64,000 bases of DNA from Rana temporaria (GCF_905171775.1 NC_053501.1:13253844-13317843); one strand, 5' to 3'. Positions 10,585 to 22,385 are shown, numbered from the stretch's first letter. The notes: generated from the letters alone by a model not told the origin. Made by a program: numbers and translations.

Positions 10585-11745
10585 CCCTTTCCCGTCCGCG
10601 CTATAGCCAAAAGATGGCTACAGGGCGGAAGAATGTCCCTTACATTGATGATCAGTGGGAAGAATGTTCCTTACATTGGTGATCAGTGAGAAGAATGCTC
10701 CTTACATTGGTGATCAGTGGGAAGAATGTCCCTTACATTGGTGATCAGTGGGAAGAATGTTCCTTACATTGGTGATCAGTGAGAAGAATGCTCCTTACAT
10801 TGGTGATCAGTGAGAAGAATGTCCCTTACATTGGTGATCAGTGAGAAGAATGTCCCTTACATTGGTGATCAGTGGGAAGAATGTCCCTTACATTGGTGAT
10901 CAGTGGGAAGAATGTTCCTTACATTGGTGATCAGTGAGAATAATGCTCCTTACATTGGTGATCAGTGGGAAGAATGTCCCTTACATTGGTGATCAGTGGG
11001 AAGAATGTTCCTTACATTGGTGATCAGTGAGAAGAATGTCCCTTACATTGGTGATCAGTGAGAAGAATGTCCCTTACATTGGTGATCAGTGGGAAGAATG
11101 TTCCTTACATTGGTGATCAGTGAGAAGAATGTCCCTTACATTGGTGATCAGTGAGAAGAATGCTCCTTACATTGGTGATCAGTGGGAAGAATGTCCCTTA
11201 CATTGGTGATCAGTGGGAAGTATGTTCCTTACATTGGTGATCAGTGAGAAGAATGTTCCTTACATTGGTGATCAGTGAGAAGAATGTTCCTTATATTGGT
11301 GATCAGTGAGAAGAATGTCCCTTACATTGGTGATCAGTGAGAAGAATGTTCCTTACATTGGTGATCAGTGAGAAGAATGTTCCTTATATTGGTGATCAGT
11401 GAGAAGAATGCTCCTTACATTGGTGATCAGTGAGATGAATGTTCCTTACATTGGTGATCAGTGAGAAGAATGTTCCTTACATTGGTGATCAGTGAGAAGA
11501 ATGTTCCTTACATTGGTGATCAGTGAGAAGAATGCTCCTTACATTGGTGATCAGTGGGAAGAATGTTCCTTACATTGGTGATCAGTGAGAAGAATGCTCC
11601 TTACATTGGTGATCAGTGAGAAGAATGTTCCTTACATTGGTGATCAGTGAGAAGAATGTTCCTTACATTGGTGATCAGTGGGAAGAATGCTCCTTATAGT
11701 GGTGATCAGTGAGAAGAATGCTCCTTATATTGGTGGTCAGAATGC
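10585..11745. repeat. 31-bp minisatellite, about 36 copies, with higher-order pattern
   Basis: Units read GTGATCAGTG(A/G)GAAGAATG followed by TCCC, TTCC or CTCC and then TTACATTG, almost always exactly 31 bp. The first unit appears to grow out of an end fragment of the CCACTT family (10585-10630, CCGTCCGCGCTATAGCC). Variant positions form a repeated three-unit order (see findings). Each unit keeps TGATCA. Confidence 0.95.
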
Positions 11746-12440
11746 CACCCTTACAGACTGAAAAGATCTAGTGTGAAGAACCATGCTCTCAGGTTGCACT
11801 AGGGCCAGTTCACACCAGACACAATTCCTTGCTACGAGAACCATGGAGCAGGTACCGTTCTTCCACAACTCCTGAGTCCTGCAACTCTCGCCATCCCACC
11901 AGCTCAAAGGCAACCTTCTCACTGACAAAACGTCCATCCAGTTCCTTCAGTAGAATAGTTTCCACAGAAACAACAATTCTTTGCATAACCATCCATGAGA
12001 TTATAGAGTGTTTTTTTTTAGAAGGCCCTTTAATGTTGATCAATGCACGTGTCCTTCTCAGAAGACCCCGCCCACCATCCTGTGATCAGCTTTCCCTTCA
12101 GAAAGGTTCGGAAACATCTCATTAGAGCGCCGGAATCTTCTTTCCTCCAAGACCTCCCCGTTAAATATTGATTGTCCTTTGAGATTGCACTTCAAAGATG
12201 TGAGCAATCAATAAAACATTAAAGCTGAACATGGGATGTACAGTGTAATGAAAGCAATGTCGGCCTGTTTCCAATACGTATATACATCTATTGGAACATC
12301 GCTCGGCTTTTGTTTCATTGAATGTAAAGCCCTCGGAGGAGGTGAAGACAATTCCTCCGACGTGCAATAATTCATTATGGAAGGCGGCCTGTTGCAGTTT
12401 AAGGAGAAACTTGCAGATTAAAGACCACTGGTAAATGTGA
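11746..12440. other. Non-coding DNA, nothing recognised
   Basis: No family, RNA gene or supported exon was seen. Frames of 60-100 codons occur on both strands but none has an identifiable domain. Confidence 0.35.
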
Positions 12441-12441
12441 A

Positions 12442-12770
12442 TTAAAGCGGAGTTCCACCCTAAAAATGAACTTTTTATGAACAGCTTGCCCCTAATGTAA
12501 AAAAAAAAAAATCGTATTTTTTTTTTTTTACTTACTTACTTCTATATGGCTGTTACTAGGCAGATTTCATAATCTGCTTAGTTCCTAGTCCACAGTGGTG
12601 GAACTTCCTGTCCTAAGACCCCCATTGCCTCCTGGGAAATGATAACACTCATTTCCCCAGGAGTCTCTGGGCATTACTGTGCCTAATAATCCCAGCATGC
12701 ACCTCTCCAGGAAAAAACATGAACTGGGCTTCATAATGCTCACAGCTATGATGGAAACGGCCACAAGATC
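12442..12770 (+). mobile_element. TTAA-flanked fold-back element, left part
   Basis: It begins TTAA-AGCGGAGTTCCACC and matches, in reverse complement, the right part of 61638-62716, including the ATGAACTTTTTATGAACAGC block, CTTCTATATGGCTGTTAC and GGAGTCTCTGGGCATTACTGTG. It offers an uninterrupted version of the site occupied by element L. The right end is not resolved. Confidence 0.65.
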
Positions 12771-13478
12771 CCCGAGACGATATCAGGTAAGTCTTTGCAA
12801 CTGTTGATGTACCGATCGTGCTTTATTAATATGTTTTCGCAGCAGCCACCCCACCCGCTTCTCAATTTCAGGCGGCAGCACCCCCCCCCCGTTCTCTGCT
12901 CCAGGGGGCCCATGCCTGAAGCTGTGTAAGGGGCCCCATAATTCCTGATGGCGGCCCTGCTGCCCGTTAAGCCCCTGTGCTGCCCACAAATCAGGCTGAA
13001 AATCATCAGCGGCACGCAGCCAGTGACAGTACTGCTTCCCTTCCCAGTGTTTTAAAATGTACAGCACCCCTGGCTTCCCTTTAGACGTGCACTTCTCCCT
13101 TCCTGCCACTGGGTGCTGCTTGTATATAAAAGTGAATTAGAATGTGATTTTATAACATCCCCAGTTTGCTCTTCACGAGGCTGACTTCTTCATGTCCTGC
13201 TCCTCAAGGTATGTCACTGTTTGCTAAGCTATATATTTCTAAATATAAGTTTTCTGTAGAGTGTGCCCAAAGTCTTTATAATATTTGATGATTCACTGCA
13301 GGTCTGGTCAGTGTTTTGAAAAGTTCCTCTATTTTACACATGGCATGGCATGGGGCCACAGCACCGTCTGTCCATTCTGCTTTAGCACCATGGGACCCCA
13401 TGCCATGACCAGACCTGCAGTCCAGGCTGAGTAAGGCCTCAGAGCACATGGCATTACTGTCTGTATTTAACTGCTTGA
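12771..13478. other. Undiagnosed DNA with a MITE-like segment
   Basis: The phrase CCTGATGGCGGCCCTG near 12945 recurs at 33460, and GGGGCCC-rich flanks are shared, suggesting fragments of a further dispersed element. Boundaries are not resolved and nothing coding is supported. Confidence 0.35.
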
Positions 13479-13893
13479 TGGGCTTATTTTGGGCCTGGCT
13501 GGTTCACATGTATGTGTTTTGGCGTTTCCTGCAAAGAAAAGCGCATGCCTCACCTATGCCCATCAAGCACTGAAATACAGCACTGTCTGTCCATTCTGCT
13601 GTCTGCTGTGACTTATCTGCAGTTCCCGCACTGTCAAACTTGCTGCATTTTTAGACGTTTAGGTCACACTTTTAAAAACACAGTGCGTTTGTGTGTGCAA
13701 GAACTGCAGGTAAGTAGCATGGTGCAAAAGCAGAATGGATTTCAAGGCAACTGTATTTTTAAAATGCTGACTGCACCTTTTTTCTGCAGGAAACAAAGGC
13801 ATGGCAGCCCATTCAAATCAATGGGCTGCTGTGCCTGTACAAATGAGGGCCGCCAAAGCACATACATGTGAACCAGCCAGGCCCAAAATAAGC
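13479..13893. repeat. Inverted-repeat element
   Basis: Arms 13479-13522 (CTTATTTTGGGCCTGGCTGG, TTCACATGTATGTG) and 13851-13893 are reverse complements over about 40 bp. The interior includes CTGTCTGTCCATTCTGCT, also present at 13365, so the local DNA has duplicated parts. Likely a MITE of unknown class. Confidence 0.6.
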
Positions 13894-14504
13894 TGGAGGG
13901 GGGCCCAAAAAAAATGTTTGCCCAGTGCCTAAACCATATTAAAGACGGCCCTGATCCCCTGTAGCATGATGGCAGTAGTCTTTGATCATCTCTAATAGCG
14001 TGAAGGCTTATGGGCTCTGACCATCTCTTGCTGCAGGTCTTGTGCGCTTTTTAATAACATTCTATTCACTGACTGCTACATGCTGCCTTATGGTAGTGTC
14101 AGAAACCACACTTGAGGTCCCCCGTCTCAAAGAAGTTGAGCACCACTTAAAAAAAATAAATGAACCATCACAAATTTCCAATGTTAATTTTATTAGAGTA
14201 TATACATACGCACAAAAATACAGTAAAAAGTTTCATAATCCATCAACATCACATAGAAAAATCACATTACCTGGAAATTTAAACATTTAATGTCCCAACA
14301 CTGCTTGAGAAAAAAAATCCTTGTCTGGCACAAAAAAGAACTTTCTTATTCTTCATTTAGATTGAAAAAGTTTTTCTGAACAAATTACATCATTTACAAA
14401 AAATGTAGTAAATTATAATTACAGGCAAGGAATACCAGGTCATATCTTCTAAATTCTCAATAGTTAAGAAGTTAAGAAGTTAAGAAGAGTTAAGAAGTTA
14501 AGAA
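13894..14504. other. Non-coding DNA with a short AAGTT repeat
   Basis: A short microsatellite of GTTAAGAA units lies at 14462-14507. The rest is AT-rich with no recognised family. Confidence 0.4.
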
Positions 14505-14985
14505 GTAGACATTTGCGGTTCGTTTCGTTCCAAATTAATATTCAGACAACGTTTTCGTTATTCAGAGATTTGGATATATCCGAATACCCGAATTATAATA
14601 TAAACAAATTTTACCGAATGCTCCGAATAACGTAACGTAATTCGTCTGAATTTCTGAAAAATTCGGACTGAGATTCGAATCGTTTTTGTTAAGCCAAAGG
14701 TGATTTAAAGAGTCATTGTAACCATTTGATGAAGATTTTTCTTTTGTTTGTTCACTTTGCTGCATTTGAATGAAAAACAAATGTAACATTTTCGTTTTGA
14801 CCAATTCGAAAATTTATCGATTTGATCGATTCGAAACGAAAAAAAAACGGTAAATTCAAAAGGAAATTCGAAAATTACGAATTCCGAAAACAAATTAAAC
14901 TAATCGACCGAATTTAACTAAACAAAATAACCAGATTAACGAATCAAAACGAAACAAAGCAAATTTTTTCATCATGCACATGTCT
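14505..14985. repeat. AT-rich TTCG repeat block
   Basis: Dense TTCG/CGAA words (ATTCGAAAATT, GATTCGAAACG, CCGAATTTAAC) give a self-complementary tract resembling the hAT-like element at 52408-53105 in style but not alignable to it with confidence. Class unknown. Confidence 0.45.
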
Positions 14986-15299
14986 ATTAAGAACTTGTGT
15001 TAATATTCACTCCAATTATCCAATCATGTGCAGGTGAGATAAGTGAACAGGAATTTGCTTTGTCACATAATTGGATAATTCAAGTAAACGTATAGATATA
15101 CATTATAATTTTGTTATATGATGTAACTAAGAGATTATTATGATCTACAATGTTTGATGTGTGATTATAAGATTGTAAAATTATTTTCTTCCTATTGATT
15201 TTCAGAGGGGCAACATTTTTTTCTTCTGATATGTAATAAATACAAAATTAGATACTTTTATATATGTCCATAAACAATGACTGCAAATCATAAATAACC
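14986..15299. other. AT-rich non-coding DNA
   Basis: Contains a short inverted pair around TCCAATTATCCAATCATGTG and TCACATAATTGGATAATTC (15010-15085). No other feature is recognised. Confidence 0.35.
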
Positions 15300-15797
15300 C
15301 CAATGAAGTGAACATTCACACACTTTGTTAATTTATTCATTACATTATTTACTATTTAATTCATTTATTTATCAATTTACATTTAATAAATCAGCCTCGT
15401 TGACTTGTTTATTTATTCATTACATTATTTACTAATCAATTAATTTATCAATTTGAAGTTAATCAATCAGCCTCATTGACTTGTTAATTTATTCATTACA
15501 TTATTTACTAATTAATTTTTTTATCAATTTATATTTAATAAATCAGCCTCATTGACTTGTTTATTTATTCATTACATTATTTACTAATTACATAATTTAT
15601 CAATTTACAGTTAATCAATCAGCCTCATTGACTTGTTAATTTATTCATTACATTATTTACTAATTAATTAATTTGTTTATCAATTTATATTTAATAAATC
15701 AGCCTCATTGACTTGTTTATTTATTCATTACATTATTTACTAATTCATTCATTTGTTTATCAATTTATATTTAATAAATCAGCCTCATTGACTTGGT
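15300..15797. repeat. 76/80-bp AT-rich tandem array, six copies
   Basis: The anchor CAGCCTC starts at 15392, 15468, 15544, 15620, 15700 and 15780, giving periods 76, 76, 76, 80, 80. Two variants, TTAATAAATCAGCC and TTAATCAATCAGCC, occur in the order A B A B A A, consistent with an older dimeric unit. Confidence 0.92.
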
Positions 15798-16001
15798 TAA
15801 GTATAAACCTTTGGTACATTTTTAATGTGTTGTTTTTTCTTCTTTTTCCTGTAGGGGGAGTAATATACTCTCCAAACTTCCACCGATCAGCCTTTGTCAA
15901 ACATTCCAAGGTTGCAAGGGCCCTTGAAACCATCTAACACTTATCATATCTCCGGTGTTGCTTAGCTTTGGCATTTCATTTCTCTTAAAGTATGTACTAA
16001 C

Positions 16002-16441
16002 CAGTGGCAGCCCGTCCATTAGGGGCGCATGAGTTCCCACCCCACCCCCCCTAATCCATGCATCCGGCCAAACTGATCTACATACAGGGGGCACCGGACT
16101 ATGGATTCCAATGAGGAGGGTGTGTTTTTTTGAAGCACGTGATTATATCCAGAGGCTCTAATTGGCTTCAGAAAAGGGTGGGCTCAGGGCGCAGAGCACT
16201 GCCCCCCGAGCCCACTCTGTTGTGTGATGATAGCAGATGAATATTCACTATTTTCACACTAAATCTCCTCCCTGCCAATCAGGCCAAAGGGTCAGGCGAT
16301 CCTATTGGATGTCTAGTGCCTAGGAGAAGGTGAGGGGAGACGCATGGCGAAAGCCAAGGAGGAAGCCGCTGGTGTATAGGGTTCTCGGAGCTGCTGCTCA
16401 CACCTAGATAGATTAATTTCCTGACCGATTGGCGGCCACTG
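16002..16441. mobile_element. hAT-like MITE, 8-bp duplication GTACTAAC
   Basis: Ends CAGTGGCAGCCCG and the complement of GGCGGCCACTG are flanked by identical GTACTAAC at 15994-16001 and 16442-16449. The 440-bp interior is non-coding. A second copy with its own exact duplication is at 23693-24242. CAG-starting ends and 8-bp duplications define hAT. Confidence 0.88.
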
Positions 16442-16595
16442 GTACTAACTTTGCTTTTTTTGTTTTGGATAGAGTCAGAAAATGCTGAAACCCCTATCAT
16501 GCTGTTTATCGTTCCTATAGCTGGAGCGCTGGACCCAAAGCTTGAGGTAATTCTAGCTAAATTGAATGAATGTGCCAGCTCTCTATGGCCTAGGA

Positions 16596-17099
16596 CAGTG
16601 GTTCTCAATTTCTGTCCTCAGGAACCAGTAACAGGCCAGGTTTGCAAGATAAGCCCAGGTTCAAACTGGGCTGCGGGAGTGGAGCCGTGCGAGTTCAGCT
16701 GAACTCGCACGATTTCACTCCCGCTGGCAGTCTCGATTTCGGCCGCGATTAAAGAGACATCTGTGCAGGTTTCTGCAAAGATGTCAATGTAAATTGCGGC
16801 CCGAAATCACAAAAAGTAGTACAGGAACTACTTTTTGAAATCGGTGCAGCGCCGCAGATGCGGTGTCGCACCGATTAGGAAGGTGCCATTGCCGACAAAT
16901 GCCGCCGATTTGAGATGCAATTTGACATCTCAAATCGCATCTCAAATCGTACCAGTGTGAACCAGGCCTTACTTAAATACATCACAGGTGATATAATTTG
17001 CTGCTAAGTGATTGCAGTATTCTAGCCTGCATCTCCCCAAGGCCATACATAAAACCTGGCCTGTTAGTGGGTCTTAAGGACAGGAGTTGGGAACCACTG
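16596..17099. mobile_element. hAT-like MITE (CAGTGGTTCTCAA) with nested MITE
   Basis: The left end CAGTGGTTCTCAATTTCTG and right end GTTGGGAACCACTG are imperfect inverted repeats. Flanks GCCTAGGA (16588-16595) and GCCTAGTC (17100-17107) agree at 6 of 8 positions, fitting an aged hAT duplication. The MITE at 16653-16968 splits the interior. Confidence 0.75.
16653..16968. mobile_element. Harbinger-like MITE nested in the hAT element
   Basis: Ends GCCCAGGTTCAAACTGG and the complement of CCAGTGTGAACCAGGCC are flanked by TAA (16650-16652) and TTA (16969-16971), a TWA-type pair. The interior is a GC-rich near-palindrome around AAATCG words. Confidence 0.72.
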
Positions 17100-17278
17100 G
17101 CCTAGTCAATCCCCAGTAGTATGCCTGGAAGACCCAACTTGTCTGAAAACAACTTTACTGAATGAACTTTAAACTACGATTTGCAAAGAAAAATAAATAA
17201 ATAATACAAATTATGGGGAAAAAGTAAATAAATAATAAATATTATTAAAAGATGATTGTGTTTAATAATTAATACATA

Positions 17279-17283
<5 letters not shown>

Positions 17284-17326
<43 letters not shown>
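17284..17326. repeat. (TAA)n microsatellite
   Basis: About 14 consecutive TAA triplets within an AT-rich stretch (17170-17345). Confidence 0.95.
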
Positions 17327-17327
<1 letters not shown>

Positions 17328-17844
17328 TGCTAATTAAAAAAATCAACTGTCAAGATTGCTCCCATACAATTACCAGAAGCCCTGAAAAAAATGATGACCC
17401 CCTTATGGCTTGGCACTCCCATGTTTTATTTCCATATAATGTTTTTTATTGCTGTTTGTGAGAGTCACTTGTTCTGTTCGATCGAAATGACCATTGTCAC
17501 AAGGACAGTAAGTGAGGTGAAATCTAAAATGTTTAAAGAACAGGAAATCTTCTATTGGGGTCACCTGTTTTAGTAAAAAAAAAAAAAAAGTTTTAGATGG
17601 ACTTTCCCCATATTTTTAAACGTTTTTAATGTATTTGCTATTATGTCTTCAAGACAAAAAGTGAAAGGAAATCTCTTTAATTGGTTACAGGCAAAAAATA
17701 AATGTAAAAAAATAAAAATAAACCAGAGGTTCTAAACATTCCCTTCTAAATACAAAACAAAATGCAAAAAAAATGTCCGTAGATATACTTTAGTCCAACC
17801 AAGACAAACTTTCAGTAAGAAATTAAATCCTATAAATGGTGTAT
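17327..17844. other. AT-rich non-coding DNA
   Basis: Includes a poly-A run at 17578-17588. No recognised element or coding frame. Confidence 0.4.
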
Positions 17845-17925
17845 ATCACATTTTTTATAGATATATAGATATATATCTATATCTATATAGATATATATCT
17901 ATATATAGCTTTATATATATCAAAG
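17845..17925. repeat. (TAGATA/TATCTA) palindromic microsatellite
   Basis: Alternating ATAGATATA and TATATCTAT words produce a tract of nested perfect palindromes. Confidence 0.85.
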
Positions 17926-19242
17926 AATTGGAGATGCATTTTCAGTTTATGTTCAATAGAATTTTACTTCAATCTTCATGCATATACAAGACTGTACAGT
18001 TTCGGACAGGAACTCCATCCTTCATCAAGTTGCATGTAGAGATGCACGAAAGAAAGACTTCCTGTCCGAAACTTTGCAGTCTTGTATATGCATGAACCAT
18101 AGGTGTGCGCAGGGGGTGTGCCAGGTGTGCCTGGGCACACCCTAATCACCCTGTGCGCCAGGTCCAATGATTAGGCAGTACAGCCTGGCCTCCTGTACCA
18201 GGCCCTATTGATTCAAAAGGGTTGCCCGGTCACCTGCCGAGCTGGAGGACTGGCTCTACTGCCTTATTGCAGATACCCATCCTCTTGTTTCTCCCCCTGC
18301 AGCTCTGACGGCTTCTCCTCCTCTCCCTCCCTCCTTCTGCACTTCAGGGTGTTCAGTTCTAGCATCTGCTCCTCCATCCTGTCCTCAGTCTCTTTCTCTT
18401 AAATGTAGGACATCGGGGGTCCATGGAGAACACTGCTAATTTGCCAAAGCCGCCCAAAAGGGCAGGTAAAAAATAATAAATAAATAAATATATATATTAT
18501 TTTTTTGTTTACAATCATCAAAAAAATTAAGGGATCCGTTCACAGGTGGTTCTTACTCAGTACCGTATTTATCGGCGTATACCGCGCACTATTTTGCCCT
18601 GAAAATCAGGGCAAAATCGTGGGTGCGCGATATACGCCGATACCCGCTTTCCCGCGCCGAGTTTGAATACTGCGCCGACATATACCGAGCGCAGTACACT
18701 CGTGTATAGTCGGGCAGTCTCGGCTACACTTGCGCTCATGTCCAGGACGTCAGCGCGAGCATTGCCGACTATACGCGAGTGTACTGCGCTCGGTTTATGT
18801 CGGCGCAGTATCCAAACTCAGCGCGGGAAAGCGGGAAACGAGCGAGAAGGACGCCGGACCTGACGAAGAGGACACCCGAAGCCGCAGACGGACGTCAGAC
18901 TCGACGAGGCCGCCGATGGACGCCGTGCAAGACACCAAACTGTAAGTACAAAAATCTTTTTTTTCACAGGAATTTCTGGGTAAATTTAGGGGTGCGCGCT
19001 ATACGCGGGAGCGCGCTATACCCCAATAAATACGGGTAATTTCAGCCATGGCTGTAAAGCATAGCATCACGGCTGCGACATGTGTACAACCCTAGCCACT
19101 GCCTCTGTTGCTCTGTGTTTGAGCTTTGGGGTGTACACCCTAATGCAATCTTGCAAACCTTCAATCTTCATGCCATACACCTATGGCATGAAGATTGAAG
19201 TAAAATTCCTTTGAACAGAAACTGAGATTGAATCTCCAATTT
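17926..19242. repeat. Large fold-back structure with nested elements
   Basis: The outer arms are 17928-17983 (GAGATGCATTTTCAG to CTTCAATCTTCATGC) and 19186-19240 (GCATGAAGATTGAAG to TTGAATCTCCAAT). Inside, a second inverted pair spans 17977-18012 and 18058-18097 around TTTCGGACAGGAA, and GTGTGCGCAGGG and TGTGCCTGGGCACACC words follow. The CCGTATTT element at 18563-19035 sits in the centre. Confidence 0.65.
18563..19035. mobile_element. CCGTATTT-type element
   Basis: Ends CCGTATTTATCGGCGTATA and the complement of CCAATAAATACGG are flanked by GTA on both sides. Inverted internal arms of about 60 bp (18655-18717 and 18764-18830, TACTGCGCCGAC words) form a hairpin. An open frame across the right half is not supported as coding. 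It is related in end sequence to 42791-43710. Confidence 0.65.
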
Positions 19243-19997
19243 TTTGGTGGAAGCAGGAGTACCACATCGGATGTGAATCTCTAAAGGAAGTGAAAGACAC
19301 GGCAGAGGTGTCCCACCCTGATAGATATATATATATATATATAACATTTGAAGGATGTTGTAAAATGTATATCAATCAATGTAAGATATGAAATAAAGTA
19401 GTTCCTAGAGGAAGGCTAACCAAAATCTGTCTTCTTGAGCTTAGTTGACCCCCTAGAACTTCCCCAATTGCCTGTCTTTATTTTACTTTTTTTGTAGCCT
19501 TTCACCATTATTTGTCAGTAAAAAAATGAAATCTAGCTTTAAATATGTATCTACACATTTAATACGTATATATTCTTTTATTACTTTTTTTTCTCGATCT
19601 GTTATATAAATAATTACACTTGCCAAAATTTTGACAAAAACATATTAAACTGAACACCCTAAGGCACCTGTTCACTAATCATGACTTGTAAGTTGCTTAT
19701 TAATATTGATTTCCCTATGAATTAAATATGAAAGGCTCCGTGTAGGGTAGCCATTTTTTTTGCATTTAGATTACTTTTACTCATGACTTCCATGGGCTTT
19801 CCCGAAGCTGATTATGATACATCTAAACACATTAAAGGGCAACATCAGCCAAAACTCATATTCTCGTGTCTCCTGGGGGCTTCTTTGCTCCTTACCAGAA
19901 GAGTTTACCAAACTGCTTTAGTAGCAGCAAAGCTGAATTATGATGCCATGAGATAGAAGACATACATGCTGGAAATCTGGAGTGATACTGACGTGAT
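19243..19997. other. AT-rich non-coding DNA with (TA)n
   Basis: A (TA) run lies at 19322-19342. The remainder shows no recognised repeat and no supported exon. Confidence 0.4.
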
Positions 19998-20990
19998 ATA
20001 TGACCAAAGTATGTGGACACCTGACCATTCGCACCTATATGAGCTCGTTGGACGTTCCATTACAAAAACATGACCTTGAATATGGAGTTATCTTCATTGT
20101 AGCTAATCACTCTTCTGGGAAAGCTTCAACAAGATTTGGGAGGGTCTGTGGGAATTTGTGCCCACTTGTGAGGTCAGGTACTGATGTTGGATGAGAAGAC
20201 CTGGCTCACACTGGACGTTCCAAATTTACCCCAAAGGTGTTCAGTAGGGTTGAGGTCAGGACTCTCAAGTTCCTCCACACCAAACTGGTCAAACCATGTC
20301 TTTATGGAGCTGGCTACACTTTTCTGGGCTTCCCTCAAAATTTTGGAGTGTGTCTGGGGATTTGTGCTCTTTCAGCTTAAAAGGACATTTGTGAGGTCAG
20401 GTTGGATGAGAAGACCTGGCTTACAAAGGATGTTCCAATTCATCCCAAAAGGTGTTCAGTAGGGTTGAAGCAAGGTCTCCACCATGTTACATAACGGAAA
20501 TCTGCTTCCATTATGAACAAGGGTTGTGGATACCTGACCATCACACCTATATGAGCTCGTTGGACATCCCATTACAAAACCATGACCATGGAGTTTTCTT
20601 CATTGTAGCTAATCACTCTTCTGTGAAAGCTTCAAAGATTTGGGAAGGATATGTGGGAATTTGTGCCTATTTGTAAGGTTAGGTACTGATGTTGGATGAG
20701 AAGATCTGGTTCACAATGGGTCTCCCGATTCATCCCAAAGATGTTCAGTCGGGTTGGGGGCAGTTCATCCACGCCAAACTGGTCAAACCATGTCTTAATG
20801 GAGGGCTCAACTTTTCTGGGAAGGCTTCCCTCAAAATTTTAGAGTGTGTCTGAGGATTTGTGCCCATTCAGCCTAAAGGGCATTTGTGAGGTCAGGTTGG
20901 ATGAGAAGACCTGGCCTACAACAGATGTTCCAATTCATCCCAAAAGGTGTTCAGTAGCGTTGAAGCAAGTGCTCCACCATATTACATAAT
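19998..20990 (-). mobile_element. Tc1-like relic, duplicated in tandem
   Basis: Starts with a Tc1-type end (CAAAGTATGTGGACACCTGACC) and carries phrases of a minus-strand transposase tail in broken frames (GTTCAGTAGGGTTGAGGTCAG, the complement of a DLNP-type motif). CACCTATATGAGCTCGTTGG occurs near 20031 and 20543, and AGGTTGGATGAGAAGACCTGG near 20398 and 20895. So a unit of about 500 bp is repeated twice head to tail. No intact protein remains. Confidence 0.8.
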
Positions 20991-21397
20991 GGAGATCTGT
21001 ATCCATTATTTAATTTATGAGTCTGTATTAATAGTTATACTAAATAGTTTTTATCTCTTCTGTTTACAATGAATTTATATATGAATTTATATATTTTATT
21101 ATTAATTGAACCAATAAAGGAATTCATACTGTGACATCGGCCACGGTGTAAAAAAAGGTTTTGTTTCACCTAGGGATCTCAACCAGGCAGGTTGAGGGAC
21201 ACCAGGCTGCTGGTGTTCTATTGAGGAAACTCTACTTTCAGTTTCCTCAGAGACTGGTAAAGCCTGGTTGGGTCCTGGAGCCCAGAGACTTTGTAGAGAC
21301 TTGGGAGGGGTGAAGTTTCCAGTCCTGGGTCCTGGTTTTGTGGACAACCACTGGTGGTGTAGGTGTGGAAGGGGCTTTTGTTAGACATGTGACTAGT
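20991..21397. other. Non-coding spacer
   Basis: AT-rich to 21120, then a segment rich in CCTGG words (21170-21350). It precedes the 74-bp array and shares CAGGG phrases with it. No gene is supported. Confidence 0.35.
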
Positions 21398-22385
21398 GTT
21401 CAGGGATACACCCCGATGGACAGAGGAAATCTTCACACAGAAGTCAGGAGGGCTCTACCCCAGCAACTAGTGTTTAGGGCTCCATCCCGGGGGACAAAGG
21501 AAGTCTTCACACAGAAGTCAGGAGGGCTCCATCCCAGCGACTAGTGTTTAGGGCTCCATCCCGGCAGACAGAGGAGGTCTCCACACAGAGGACAGGAGTG
21601 CTCCACCCCAGCGACTAGTGCTCAGGCTTCCACCCCGATGGACTGAGGAAGTCTTCACACAGAAGTCAGGAGGGCTCCTACCTAGCAACTTGTGTTCAGG
21701 GCTCCATCCTGGCGGACAGAGGAGGTCTTCACACAGAAGTCAGAAGGACTCCACCCCAGAGACTAGTGTGCAGGGCTCCATCCTAGCGGACCAAGGAAGT
21801 CTTCACACAGAAGTTAGGAGGGCTCCACCCCAGCAACTAGTGTTCAGGGCTCCATCCTGGCGGACATAGGAACTCTTCACACAGAAGTCAGGAGGGCTTC
21901 ACCCCAGCAACTAGTGTTCAGGGCTCCATCCTGGCGGACAGAGGAGGTCTCCACACAGAAGTCAGGAAGGCTCCACCCCAGCAACTTGTGTTCAGGGCTC
22001 CATCCTGGCGGACAGAGGAGGTCTCCCCACAGAAGTCAGGAAGGCTCCACCCCAGCAACTAGTGTTCAGGGCTCCATCCCGGCAGACAGAGGAGGTCTCC
22101 ACACAGAAGTCAGGAAGGCTCCACCCCAGCAACTAGTGTTCAGGGCTCCACCCCAGCAACTAGTGTTCAGGGCTCCATCCTGGCGCACAGAGGAGGTCTT
22201 CACACAGAAGTCAGGAGGGCTTCACCCCATCAACTAGTGTTCAGGGCTCCATCCTAGCAGACAGAGGAAGTCTTCACACATAAGTCAGGAGGGCTTCACC
22301 CCATCAACTAGTGTTCAGGACTCCATCCTGGCAGACAGAGGAGGTCTCCACACAGAAGTCAGGAGGGCTCCTCCTAGGAGGTAGG
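21398..22385. repeat. 74-bp minisatellite, about 13 copies
   Basis: Units read AGTGTTCAGGGCTCCATCC-(T/C)GGCGGACAGAGGAGGTCT-TCACACAGAAGTCAGGAGGG-CTCCACCCCAGCAACT. The period 74 is not divisible by three, so the open frames across it are artefacts. A 24-bp truncated unit occurs near 22140. Confidence 0.93.

Noticed and set aside
10632..11745. CRISPR-like regular array
   Set aside because: Units are contiguous 31-bp tandem copies with no unique spacers, and the DNA is vertebrate.
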